Source of the DNA: JBFMDN01 sp040753915
GTDB lineage: Bacteria; Desulfobacterota; Desulfomonilia; Desulfomonilales; Desulfomonilaceae
Length of the DNA stretch: 39,748 nt
Assembly: GCA_040753915.1 (NCBI GenBank)
Contig: JBFMDN010000055.1
Span: 1-39,748, forward strand
Direction of reading: 5' to 3'
Positions 32,938-39,748 of the stretch are shown here, piece after piece (position 1 is the stretch's first letter; each line of letters starts with the position of its first letter). The translations under genes were made by a program, and so were the position numbers. The notes beneath the pieces are model-generated. The model saw only the letters and a program-made list of their open reading frames with translations. It ran no database searches and was not told the origin of the DNA.

Positions 32938-33693
32938 ATGACGCATCCCTCTCCAGATACAGTCCTGGAAGTTGTTAATCTTACGAAGCATTTCGGTTCG
33001 CTTACCGCTGTGAGCAACGTCAGCTTGCGGATCGGCGAAGGGGTGCACTCCATCATAGGACCGAATGGGGCCGGAAAGACTACCTTTTTCAACTTGCTGA
33101 GTGGCTTCCTGACTCCTGACGAGGGAAAGATCTTCTATCGGGGAAGCGACATAACCGGGCTCGCTCCTTACGAGGTCTCCCAATTGGGGATCGGGAGATC
33201 GTTTCAGATAACAAGCATATTCCCTGCGCTGTCCGTGTACGAAAACATCCGTGTCGCGGCTCAATCCCGCGTGAGCGCGCGCTACAACTTTCTCGTTTCC
33301 AGCAATCGACTACCCGGAATCGCGGCATCAGCGAAGCGAATCCTCCAAGGCGTCGGCCTCGAGAAATGGGCGGATGCGCCAGCGAAGAACCTGCCCTACG
33401 GTCTGCAGCGGTGTCTGGACATCGGGATCTCCCTAGCGACCGATCCCCGGATTCTCCTATTGGATGAACCAACATCAGGAATGAGTGGAGAAGATACGGA
33501 GAACATATTGCGGCTCGTCAAAAAGATATCGACTGAGATTCCCGTAGTTCTCATAGAGCACAATGTGGACGTGGTGCTCGCAATTTCAGATCGAATCGCA
33601 GTGCTGTACCAGGGGTTGTTGCTCGCCGCGGGATCTCCGGCGGAAATACAGGCGAACGAGGATGTTCAGGAAGCCTATTTGGGAGGATATTGA
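32938..33693 (+). CDS. livG: Liv-type ABC importer ATPase (LivG)
   Basis: 251-residue ATPase of the branched-chain amino acid/hydrophobic acid importer family. Walker A GPNGAGKT (41-48), the LivG-type signature NLPYGLQRCLDIG instead of LSGGQ, Walker B ILLLDEPTSGM and H-loop IEHNVDVV are visible. The Shine-Dalgarno is weak (GGA), so translation may be low. The stop TGA is followed after one base by the LivF start. The 172-base gap before it shows no gene or clear promoter. Confidence 0.9.
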   Translation: MTHPSPDTVLEVVNLTKHFGSLTAVSNVSLRIGEGVHSIIGPNGAGKTTFFNLLSGFLTPDEGKIFYRGSDITGLAPYEVSQLGIGRSFQITSIFPALSVYENIRVAAQSRVSARYNFLVSSNRLPGIAASAKRILQGVGLEKWADAPAKNLPYGLQRCLDIGISLATDPRILLLDEPTSGMSGEDTENILRLVKKISTEIPVVLIEHNVDVVLAISDRIAVLYQGLLLAAGSPAEIQANEDVQEAYLGGY

Positions 33694-33694
33694 C

Positions 33695-34390
33695 GTGCTG
33701 TCCGTTGACGATGTGCATGCCTATTACGGCGATAGTCACATACTCAAGGGAATGAGCTTTTCGTTAGGCATAGGACGAGTAGCCACGCTTCTGGGAAGGA
33801 ACGGAGCGGGCAAGACCACCATGCTTCGAACCATTATGGGTCTGCTCCCCGCGGCCCGAGGGATCGTAAGGTTGGGGAACGCGAACATCACGAAACTGAG
33901 ACCTCACCAGATAGCCAATCTGGGGGTCGGGTACGTGCCCGAAGAGCGCGCCATCTTTCCCAGCTTATCCGTGTACGAGAATTTGACGCTACCCCTTTCC
34001 AAGGGGCGGAAAGGGTTATGGGACATCGACAAGATCTACCATCATTTTCCCGTACTCAAGCTAAGAAGCCATCACGGGGGATCGAAGCTGTCGGGAGGCG
34101 AACAGCAAATGCTCGCCATAGCCCGCATATTGACCATGAACGTGAGGCTCATTCTCCTGGACGAGCCTACCGAAGGTCTTGCTCCACTGCTGGTGCGAGA
34201 AATAGGCCACATAGTGGAACAACTGAAAAAGGAGGACATGACCATCCTCCTGGTTGAGCAAAATACACGGTTCGCAGTACGAGTGGCCGACTACCATTTC
34301 GTGATCTACAACGGTCGGATCGCCTACTCGGGAAGCAATGAGGAGCTCGAGGCGGACGACGAGGTGAAATCCCGATACTTGGGGGTCTAG
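33695..34390 (+). CDS. livF: Liv-type ABC importer ATPase (LivF)
   Basis: 231 residues from a GTG at 33695, chosen because GGGAGG lies 8 bases upstream inside the end of livG and the ABC core (LSVDDVHAYYGDSHILKG) begins directly after it; the longer open frame overlaps livG by 130 bases. Walker A GRNGAGKT (34-41), signature KLSGGEQQMLAIARIL, Walker B LILLDEPTEGL and LVEQN are intact. Forms the second ATPase of the importer. Confidence 0.9.
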   Translation: MLSVDDVHAYYGDSHILKGMSFSLGIGRVATLLGRNGAGKTTMLRTIMGLLPAARGIVRLGNANITKLRPHQIANLGVGYVPEERAIFPSLSVYENLTLPLSKGRKGLWDIDKIYHHFPVLKLRSHHGGSKLSGGEQQMLAIARILTMNVRLILLDEPTEGLAPLLVREIGHIVEQLKKEDMTILLVEQNTRFAVRVADYHFVIYNGRIAYSGSNEELEADDEVKSRYLGV

Positions 34391-34448
34391 ACAAAGGCGG
34401 GAGTCGCTCCGGGAGAGAGGCTGCCGCAAACCAGCGAGGAGGAATGGA

Positions 34449-35639
34449 ATGAAGAAAACCTTTGGTTTGATCGTGGCTTTGTCCGTACTGCTCCTTTGCC
34501 ATTGTTTTTCTGCGGCAGCAGAACCGGTAAAGGTCTCGGTGCTAACTGACATGTCGGGACCATACGCTGGCATAACAGCGCGGAACGTGGACGCGGCAAA
34601 GATGGCGATTGAAGACTTCGGCGGCAAGATCCTGGGAGAAAACATCGAGCTCGTTTATCGGGATCACATGTGCAAACCCGATGTGGCCAATCAGAAGGCG
34701 AAGGAGCTCTACGAAAAGGAGCAGGCAGATGTAATCTTCGACTGCCCGAACAGTGCTGCAGGACTCGCAGTGGCCAATCAAGCAAAGTTGCACAAGAAGG
34801 TGTTTATCGCCATCGGTTCTGGGACCACAAGGCTGGCCGGCCCCGAGTGTAACCGCTACACCTTCAAATGGGCATATAACGATTACATGTTAGCAACTGC
34901 CGTGGGCTTGTGGGCTGCCGATAATCTTGGCAAGAAATGGTACACCATCACCGCGGATTATGCATGGGGGCACGATCTCTTGCACCACTTCTCCGATGCG
35001 CTCAAGGAGAAGGGGGGAACCCTCCTCGGAAATGAGATGGTGGCTTTGGGCACGTCCGATTTCAGCCCGTACATACTCAAGGCAATGGGGACCAACCCGG
35101 AGGTTCTGGTTCTGCTCAACGCGGGCAAGGATGCGGTGAATGCCACAAAACAGGCGATGGAATTCGGACTCAAGAATAAGACCCAGATCGTCCATGCGTT
35201 GCTCTTTATCGAAAACATCAAGGCAGCGGGGGACGTGTTTGAAGGCGACTACGTAACCGGCGCCTGGTATTGGAAGAGTGAGAACCCGGGATCCAAGGAA
35301 TTCGTGGAGAAGTGGCAGAAACAGTTCGGACAACCACCGAACTGGATGAATGCAGCCACATACAGCGCAGTAACTCAGTACCTGAAGGCAGTGGAGCGAG
35401 CCAAATCCAAGGACTCGTTAGCTGTGGTAAAAGCTCTGGAAGGGCATGAGTTCAAGGATCTCCTCGCCAATCCCGGCAAAATCCGGGCAGAAGACCATAT
35501 GCAGGTAGGGAACGCATACATCTTGAAGGCCAAGAAGCCGAAGGACAAAGATGATTGGGACGTGTTCACCATAGTGGGAACCATACCACCGGACAAGGCT
35601 TATCAGGATCCGAAAGACACCGGCTGCAAGATGGAATAG
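34449..35639 (+). CDS. Liv-type periplasmic substrate-binding protein
   Basis: 396 residues with a signal peptide (MKKTFGLIVALSVLLLCHCF, cleavage after about A23-A24) and the type I periplasmic binding fold (VKVSVLTDMSGPYAGITARN, then AKMAIEDFGG, and KKWYTITADYAWGHD for the second lobe). The family binds branched-chain amino acids, amides, urea or aromatic and keto acids. Given the catabolic genes upstream, a keto acid or a precursor is likely. GCGAGGAGGAAT precedes the ATG. Its position between the ATPase and permease genes is normal for Liv operons. Confidence 0.88.
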   Translation: MKKTFGLIVALSVLLLCHCFSAAAEPVKVSVLTDMSGPYAGITARNVDAAKMAIEDFGGKILGENIELVYRDHMCKPDVANQKAKELYEKEQADVIFDCPNSAAGLAVANQAKLHKKVFIAIGSGTTRLAGPECNRYTFKWAYNDYMLATAVGLWAADNLGKKWYTITADYAWGHDLLHHFSDALKEKGGTLLGNEMVALGTSDFSPYILKAMGTNPEVLVLLNAGKDAVNATKQAMEFGLKNKTQIVHALLFIENIKAAGDVFEGDYVTGAWYWKSENPGSKEFVEKWQKQFGQPPNWMNAATYSAVTQYLKAVERAKSKDSLAVVKALEGHEFKDLLANPGKIRAEDHMQVGNAYILKAKKPKDKDDWDVFTIVGTIPPDKAYQDPKDTGCKME

Positions 35640-35715
35640 CCACCGCCGGAATCTCAAAGGGGGAGCTGGGCAGGTCGATCCTAGTGCAGCTCCCTGCATA
35701 AGCGCGGAAGTTCTT

Positions 35716-36594
35716 ATGACCACCCAACTGCTTCTCATGCAATTGTTCAACGGCCTGATTCTCGGGTCCTTGTACGTCCTCCTTGCACTCGGTTTGTCGA
35801 TCATTTTTGGCATGCTCGGCATCATCAACTTTGCGCACGGGGCTTTTTTCATGTTAGGTGCCTATGCAGCGTACACGATTACCGCGCATCTGGTTCCTAA
35901 TTTCTGGGTAGCTTTGGTATGCGTTCCGCTACTTATGGCTCTTTTTGGCGCGGTGTGCGAGGCGCTGTTTTTCAGGAGGTTGTACGACGTTCCACCATTG
36001 TACATCATGCTGTTCACGTTTGGCTTGATGCTCGCGCTCCAGGATCTGGCCCGGATCATTTTCGGAAGCATGGGCGTCCCTTTTGGGACCCCGGAAGGCC
36101 TCACCGGTGCGGTCAACTTGGGGTTCATGTACTACCCCACGTACCGTCTTTTCCTGATCCTCGTCACTGCTGTTGCTGCTGTCGGAGTGTGGCTATTTCT
36201 CACCAAGACGAGGCTGGGGAGCATTATTCGAGCCGGGACGGACAATCCGCGAATGGTTGACGCGCTCGGAATCAATATCTCGAAGATCATCACCTTTGTT
36301 GTGGGCCTGGGAACGGGTTTGGCAGGACTGGCAGGGGTTCTCGCTGCTCCCATACAGAATGTTCGCCCACTGATGGGAATGGATTTTCTCATCGACTGCT
36401 TCGTCGTTGTGGTGATCGGAGGAATGGGGAGCTTGGGCGGGTCCATAATCGGAGGATTGATCGTGGGCGAGATCATAGCGATCGGAGTCATGGTATGGCC
36501 GCCAATGGCTAACACAATGATATACCTGTTTATGGCAGCGTTTCTGCTGGTGCGCCCCAGAGGGCTTTTCGGTCGAGAAGCCTTTCACGAGTGA
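35716..36594 (+). CDS. livH: Liv-type ABC importer permease (LivH)
   Basis: 292-residue permease with about eight hydrophobic helices and the family signatures LFNGLILGSLYVLLALGLSIIFGMLGIINFAHG (abbreviated here to LGLSIIFGMLG and INFAHG) and VVVIGGMGSLGGSIIGG. It forms the transmembrane pore with LivM. The next gene starts six bases after its stop. Confidence 0.9.
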   Translation: MTTQLLLMQLFNGLILGSLYVLLALGLSIIFGMLGIINFAHGAFFMLGAYAAYTITAHLVPNFWVALVCVPLLMALFGAVCEALFFRRLYDVPPLYIMLFTFGLMLALQDLARIIFGSMGVPFGTPEGLTGAVNLGFMYYPTYRLFLILVTAVAAVGVWLFLTKTRLGSIIRAGTDNPRMVDALGINISKIITFVVGLGTGLAGLAGVLAAPIQNVRPLMGMDFLIDCFVVVVIGGMGSLGGSIIGGLIVGEIIAIGVMVWPPMANTMIYLFMAAFLLVRPRGLFGREAFHE

Positions 36595-36600
36595 TGCCCT

Positions 36601-37545
36601 ATGCCACGTTCGGATGCTTTGACTATTGGCTGTTTCTTTGTGCTGGCCCTGATTTTTCCTCACCTGGCTCCATATGAGGCATTGGCCAGCGAAGTGCTGA
36701 TTTTCGCTCTTTTCGCCATGGCGTACGATCTGGTCCTCGGCTACAGCGGGATGCTTTCCTTCGGCCATGCGGCGTTCTTCGGAATAGGAGCCTATGCCAC
36801 CGGGATTTTCTTGCTGAGGCTCGTTCCGTCCGTGCCTCTTGCGCTTGGAGCAGCAGTGTTGATAAGTAGCGCGGCTGCCCTGTTCGTCGGGTACGCAAGC
36901 ATTCGCAGACATGGTATCTATTTCACCATGGTTACGCTGGCCTTTGCCCAAATGTTTTATTTCATTGCGTTCAAATGGACCGGATTGACGGGTGGAGACG
37001 ACGGATTGCAGGGCGTGCCGCGGCCTGCACTAGGGCCTGTGGATCTCCATTCGGAAATCAATCTGTATTATTTCATTCTCGCCCTTGTCACTATTTCCGT
37101 TCTCCTGATGGTCAAGATAGTCCACTCGCCGCTTGGAGCAGTCCTTCAGGCCTTGAGAGAAAATCGGGACCGAGCAATGAGCATCGGCTATGACGTGGAC
37201 CGCTTTCGTCTCATAGCGTTCGTGATCTCCGGGTTTTTCTGCGGACTGGCAGGCGGACTCTATGCTCTGCTTCTCAACATGGTACCCTTGAGCTCTCTGC
37301 ACTGGTCCACATCGGGTGAAGTAGTGGTGATGACCATCACGGGGGGGATGGGAACTCTTTTCGGTCCTGTGATCGGCGCTGTATTCATCATTCTGCTTCG
37401 GGACATCATCAGCAACTATACGGAAAGCTGGAGCCTCATCATGGGAATCATTTTCATGGTTGCAGTTTTCGCTTTTCGAGGTGGAATCATGGGACTGCTG
37501 GGCCGGACGGCTCGCCTGGTGAGAGGACGCGAGGATCAGGTCTGA
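36601..37545 (+). CDS. livM: Liv-type ABC importer permease (LivM)
   Basis: 314-residue permease with about nine hydrophobic helices. Signatures: YDLVLGYSGMLSFGHAAFFG, YFTMVTLAFAQMFYF, SPLGAVLQALRENRDRAMSI and ITGGMGTLFGPVIGA. It completes the importer and ends the cluster begun at 26741. Hairpin-free sequence follows, then a new promoter at 37628. Confidence 0.9.
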   Translation: MPRSDALTIGCFFVLALIFPHLAPYEALASEVLIFALFAMAYDLVLGYSGMLSFGHAAFFGIGAYATGIFLLRLVPSVPLALGAAVLISSAAALFVGYASIRRHGIYFTMVTLAFAQMFYFIAFKWTGLTGGDDGLQGVPRPALGPVDLHSEINLYYFILALVTISVLLMVKIVHSPLGAVLQALRENRDRAMSIGYDVDRFRLIAFVISGFFCGLAGGLYALLLNMVPLSSLHWSTSGEVVVMTITGGMGTLFGPVIGAVFIILLRDIISNYTESWSLIMGIIFMVAVFAFRGGIMGLLGRTARLVRGREDQV

Positions 37546-37627
37546 CGCGTCTTTCCCTTCGCCTTTTCGAGTGTGGCCGTCCCTTGTGGGGGAGAATGAT
37601 GGTATCGGTCCACTTCCCCATAACGTG

Positions 37628-37656
37628 TTGACCAATAAGATGCAGTGAATTATGCT
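37628..37656 (+). promoter_or_regulatory. Sigma-70-like promoter upstream of the histidine kinase
   Basis: TTGACC (37628-37633), 17 bases, TATGCT (37651-37656). Downstream AAGGAGGG (37668-37675) is a good Shine-Dalgarno, but the starts next to it lead to early stops. This fits the view that the kinase gene is damaged. Confidence 0.5.
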
Positions 37657-37710
37657 CAATAGTTAACAAGGAGGGCATGTGAGCAGTATGGGCTGCTTCC
37701 GAAGCCGCTA

Positions 37711-38100
37711 ATGCGCTACTTCTCTCGGAGAGCGTTGCACCGATGGGGGGGTGAGTTCTTGTGTTTTTCCTGGTTGATTAGATCTGGGGCACGGACGAAG
37801 GCTATCAACGAAAGGGCGGGGCCGAAGCAACCGGACCCACCGAACCGTAATGTTAGACTTCGCGCCGCACAGGTGAGGCAACTTTACTCTCAGTCGAAGA
37901 CAGCGTTGGTAGGAACTGCGATAAGCGCGGTAATCCTCGTGTACGCTCTTCGCGATGTCGTGCCTCACGCGCGGCTTGCCATGTGGCTTGGCAGTTATCT
38001 TCTGCTGCAAATTCGCGGCACTTGTTGGTCCGGTCCTTCGCCAAACGAACCCTTAGCGACGAAGATACCGTCAGGTGGGGAGCCTGGTTTTCTGCGCTGA
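37711..38100 (+). pseudogene. N-terminal membrane fragment of the histidine kinase (frameshifted)
   Basis: This frame encodes LRAAQVRQLYSQSKTALVG, then a hydrophobic helix (TAISAVILVYALRDV) and the start of a second (LAMWLGSYLLLQI). That pattern is the usual N-terminus of sensor proteins whose continuation (RHLLVRSFAKR) lies in the frame of the downstream kinase. Restoring one base after 38013 would join them as ...LLLQI-x-RHLLVRS. Before about residue 50 the sequence is poor and the true start is unclear. Residues after about 101 are out-of-frame noise. Confidence 0.6.
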
Positions 38101-39395
38101 CGGTCCTTTCAGGCTTGCTCTGGGGATTGGCTGGTTTGTTCTTGTTTCCTGTCGACTCGCCGTTCCACCAGTTTCTCCTGGCCCTCTTCATTTCAGGAAT
38201 TAGCGCCGCTGCGGCAGTAGTGTACGCTCCACGGACCGAATGCTACGTTCCCACTCTGGTCGGCTGCCTGACACCTCTTTCAGCGCGATTCATCTTCGAG
38301 GCGGACGAGACACATATGATTACGGGATTCGCAATAATCCTCTTCGCCATCGTCCTCATCGCCACTGCTCGGCGCATGAATCTGGCCTTTAGCGAAGCCT
38401 TACGCCTGCGATTCGAGAAGGGAGCGCTGGTAGAATCCCTTTGGGAAGAAAAGAGCAAAGCCGAGGCGCTCAATGAAAGCATGTTGAGAGAAGTGGAAGA
38501 AAGGAAGCTCGCAGAAGCAAAACTCGTTGCGGCCAAAGAACGGGCCGAGGCCGGGGACAGGGCGAAAAGTGAATTCCTTGCCAATATGAGCCACGAGTTG
38601 AGGACGCCACTCAACGCTATTATCGGTTTTTCGGAAATACTAGAAGACCAGCTTTTCGGTTCTCTCAATGAGAGGCAGACTTCATACGTGCGGCATATCG
38701 TGAATGGCGGGCACCACCTTCTTTCTCTTGTTAACGATGTTCTCGATCTGTCCCGGATCGAATCGGGCAAGATGGACTTGGACACGTCGGCGGTGGAGCT
38801 GCGTGCCCTTCTTAGGGCCAGCATTCTCATGATCAAGGAAGACGCGAAAAAGCGCCACTTATGTATCGAATGCATGATTCACGACAGACTCCTCCGTGGT
38901 GCCATTCAGGCGGACGAAACCAAGCTCAAACAGATCATGTTCAATCTCCTTTCCAATGCCGCCAAATTTACACCGGAAAGGGGGCGGATACGGATCGAAG
39001 CGCTGGAGGCCCAAAGTCAACTCCAGATAAGTGTCTCTGACAACGGCATCGGTATTGACCCAAAACACAAGGAGCTTATTTTCGGTACTTTTGAGAGGGT
39101 CGATTCCTCTTTCTCCCGGAGAACAGAGGGGACGGGGTTGGGTCTCGCGCTGACCCGGAGACTCGTGGAGCTTCATGGGGGAAAAATCTGGGTAGAGAGC
39201 GACGGTGTCGGGAAGGGGGCTACTTTCGTCTTTACGCTGCCCTTACACGAGATTCCCCGTCAGGGTAGCACGCGCGAGTCTCGGCGAAATCGACACACTT
39301 TCGAGCGGGGCAACGGCCTCGTAAACCTCGCGGGAGACGACTCCTGGGTCGAATTCCGAGTGATTCCCAGTTCGGACTGGACACGATCCCATTAA
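37983..39395 (+). CDS. Sensor histidine kinase (probably N-terminally frameshifted)
   Basis: 470 residues from a GTG at 37983 without a clear ribosome site. Membrane helices at about 36-56, 62-82 and 88-128 precede a coiled linker (140-195). The DHp box AKSEFLANMSHELRTPLN has H204. The N-box has N321 and N325 (FNLLSNAAKF), the G1 box is DNGIGIDP (353-360), the F-box FGTFERV and the G2 box GTGLGLAL. The catalytic part is intact. The first membrane helices are encoded in another frame upstream (37711-38013), so the full sensor needs a frameshift correction. No response regulator is adjacent. The C-terminal tail (about 415-470) is charged and unassigned. Confidence 0.75.
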   Translation: MAWQLSSAANSRHLLVRSFAKRTLSDEDTVRWGAWFSALTVLSGLLWGLAGLFLFPVDSPFHQFLLALFISGISAAAAVVYAPRTECYVPTLVGCLTPLSARFIFEADETHMITGFAIILFAIVLIATARRMNLAFSEALRLRFEKGALVESLWEEKSKAEALNESMLREVEERKLAEAKLVAAKERAEAGDRAKSEFLANMSHELRTPLNAIIGFSEILEDQLFGSLNERQTSYVRHIVNGGHHLLSLVNDVLDLSRIESGKMDLDTSAVELRALLRASILMIKEDAKKRHLCIECMIHDRLLRGAIQADETKLKQIMFNLLSNAAKFTPERGRIRIEALEAQSQLQISVSDNGIGIDPKHKELIFGTFERVDSSFSRRTEGTGLGLALTRRLVELHGGKIWVESDGVGKGATFVFTLPLHEIPRQGSTRESRRNRHTFERGNGLVNLAGDDSWVEFRVIPSSDWTRSH

Positions 39396-39627
39396 GCCGG
39401 CGTCCTCACGGGAGCCAGGGGTTCAGGATTGTTTGCTCAATTGTTGTTCCAATGGTCACGGCAGGGATTCCATAAGGCTTCTGAGAAACGCCCTGAACCC
39501 AGCCTGCCGGAAAAGAAGCTACGAGGCTATTGCGTAACGCAATGCTTTCCATGAATCCGTATCACCAGTTGCTTCGTGTCTAACCCGGACGAATCCTGAT
39601 CCGCTCCAAGAGCTTACTTAGTGCTCC

Positions 39628-39677
39628 ATTTCCTAAATACGGTCACGTAATCTGCCACGACGTAGGGGCACCCCTTG
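39628..39677. repeat. Inverted partial copy of the 23.4-kb repeats
   Basis: Contains the 34-bp match to 23456-23489 (reverse orientation) followed directly by CGTAGGGGCACCCCTT, the reverse complement of the right arm of the 23378-23440 repeat. About 20 bases present between the two parts at 23.4 kb are missing here. The remainder of 39396-39627 shows no gene. Confidence 0.6.
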
Positions 39678-39748
39678 GAAAGTGTCTCAAAAGCCTGCAG
39701 TCCGTGATAATCGTGGCACACCCCCTCACCCTGACCCTCTCCCCCGAA
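39678..39748. repeat. MITE-like dispersed element, copy C (cut by window end)
   Basis: First 71 bases of the same 199-bp unit, starting GAAAGTGTCTCAAAAG and running to the CTCTCCCCCGAA core. By eye it is closer to copy B than to copy A. Directly adjacent to the 39628-39677 repeat fragment. Confidence 0.8.

Overview
This window of about 39.7 kb looks like a chromosomal segment of a Gram-negative, respiratory and probably anaerobic bacterium. Several features support this: Tat-exported molybdopterin and iron-sulfur respiratory subunits, a sigma-54 activator, an RND efflux trio, an outer-membrane barrel, and a dense acyl-CoA/ketone-body gene cluster. That mix resembles Desulfobacterota (Desulfomonile- or Syntrophobacter-like organisms). 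The taxonomic guess is inference from gene content; there is no rRNA or other marker gene here. Palindromic repeats of at least three families are scattered between genes.

Region 1 (about 0.3-9.7 kb, minus strand). A three-subunit respiratory reductase in the order B-C-A resembles TtrBCA (tetrathionate reductase clade of the molybdopterin oxidoreductases). Upstream are a stand-alone receiver domain, a membrane-bound sigma-54 activator (Cache-like sensor, HAMP, GAF-like, AAA+, Fis HTH) and a PhnD-type binding lipoprotein whose 3' end overlaps the activator gene. In classical TtrS the PhnD-like sensor is fused to a histidine kinase. Here the binding protein is separate and the output is a sigma-54 activator.

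Region 2 (10.0-16.3 kb, plus). TolC-like outer-membrane factor, periplasmic adaptor and RND pump form an operon, followed by a strong hairpin and a GNAT acetyltransferase.

Region 3 (16.3-23.1 kb). Small and hypothetical genes, an orphan FepB/BtuF-type binding protein, a large outer-membrane barrel, a SAM methyltransferase, and the first copy of a 199-bp MITE-like element.

Region 4 (23.7-26.4 kb). A ribbon-helix-helix protein is transcribed from a promoter overlapped by a perfect 9-9-9 palindrome. A related palindrome lies between it and an ABC exporter, which suggests a self-regulated regulator/exporter pair. The exporter's stop codon and last nine residues lie inside the second MITE-like copy.

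Region 5 (26.5-37.5 kb, plus). A TetR-style 18-bp operator precedes an eleven-gene catabolic and transport cluster. It encodes a thiolase-fold protein lacking the nucleophilic cysteine, a thiolase with it, a DUF35 zinc/OB protein, a beta-keto acid cleavage enzyme (BKACE), acetoacetyl-CoA synthetase and a complete Liv-type ABC importer. Together these could import a beta-keto acid (or a precursor), transfer its acyl part to CoA with release of acetoacetate, activate the acetoacetate, and cleave it to acetyl-CoA.

Region 6 (37.6-39.7 kb). A histidine kinase gene whose N-terminal membrane segment is separated by a one-base frameshift, then a repeat-rich end with a third MITE-like copy cut off by the window edge.
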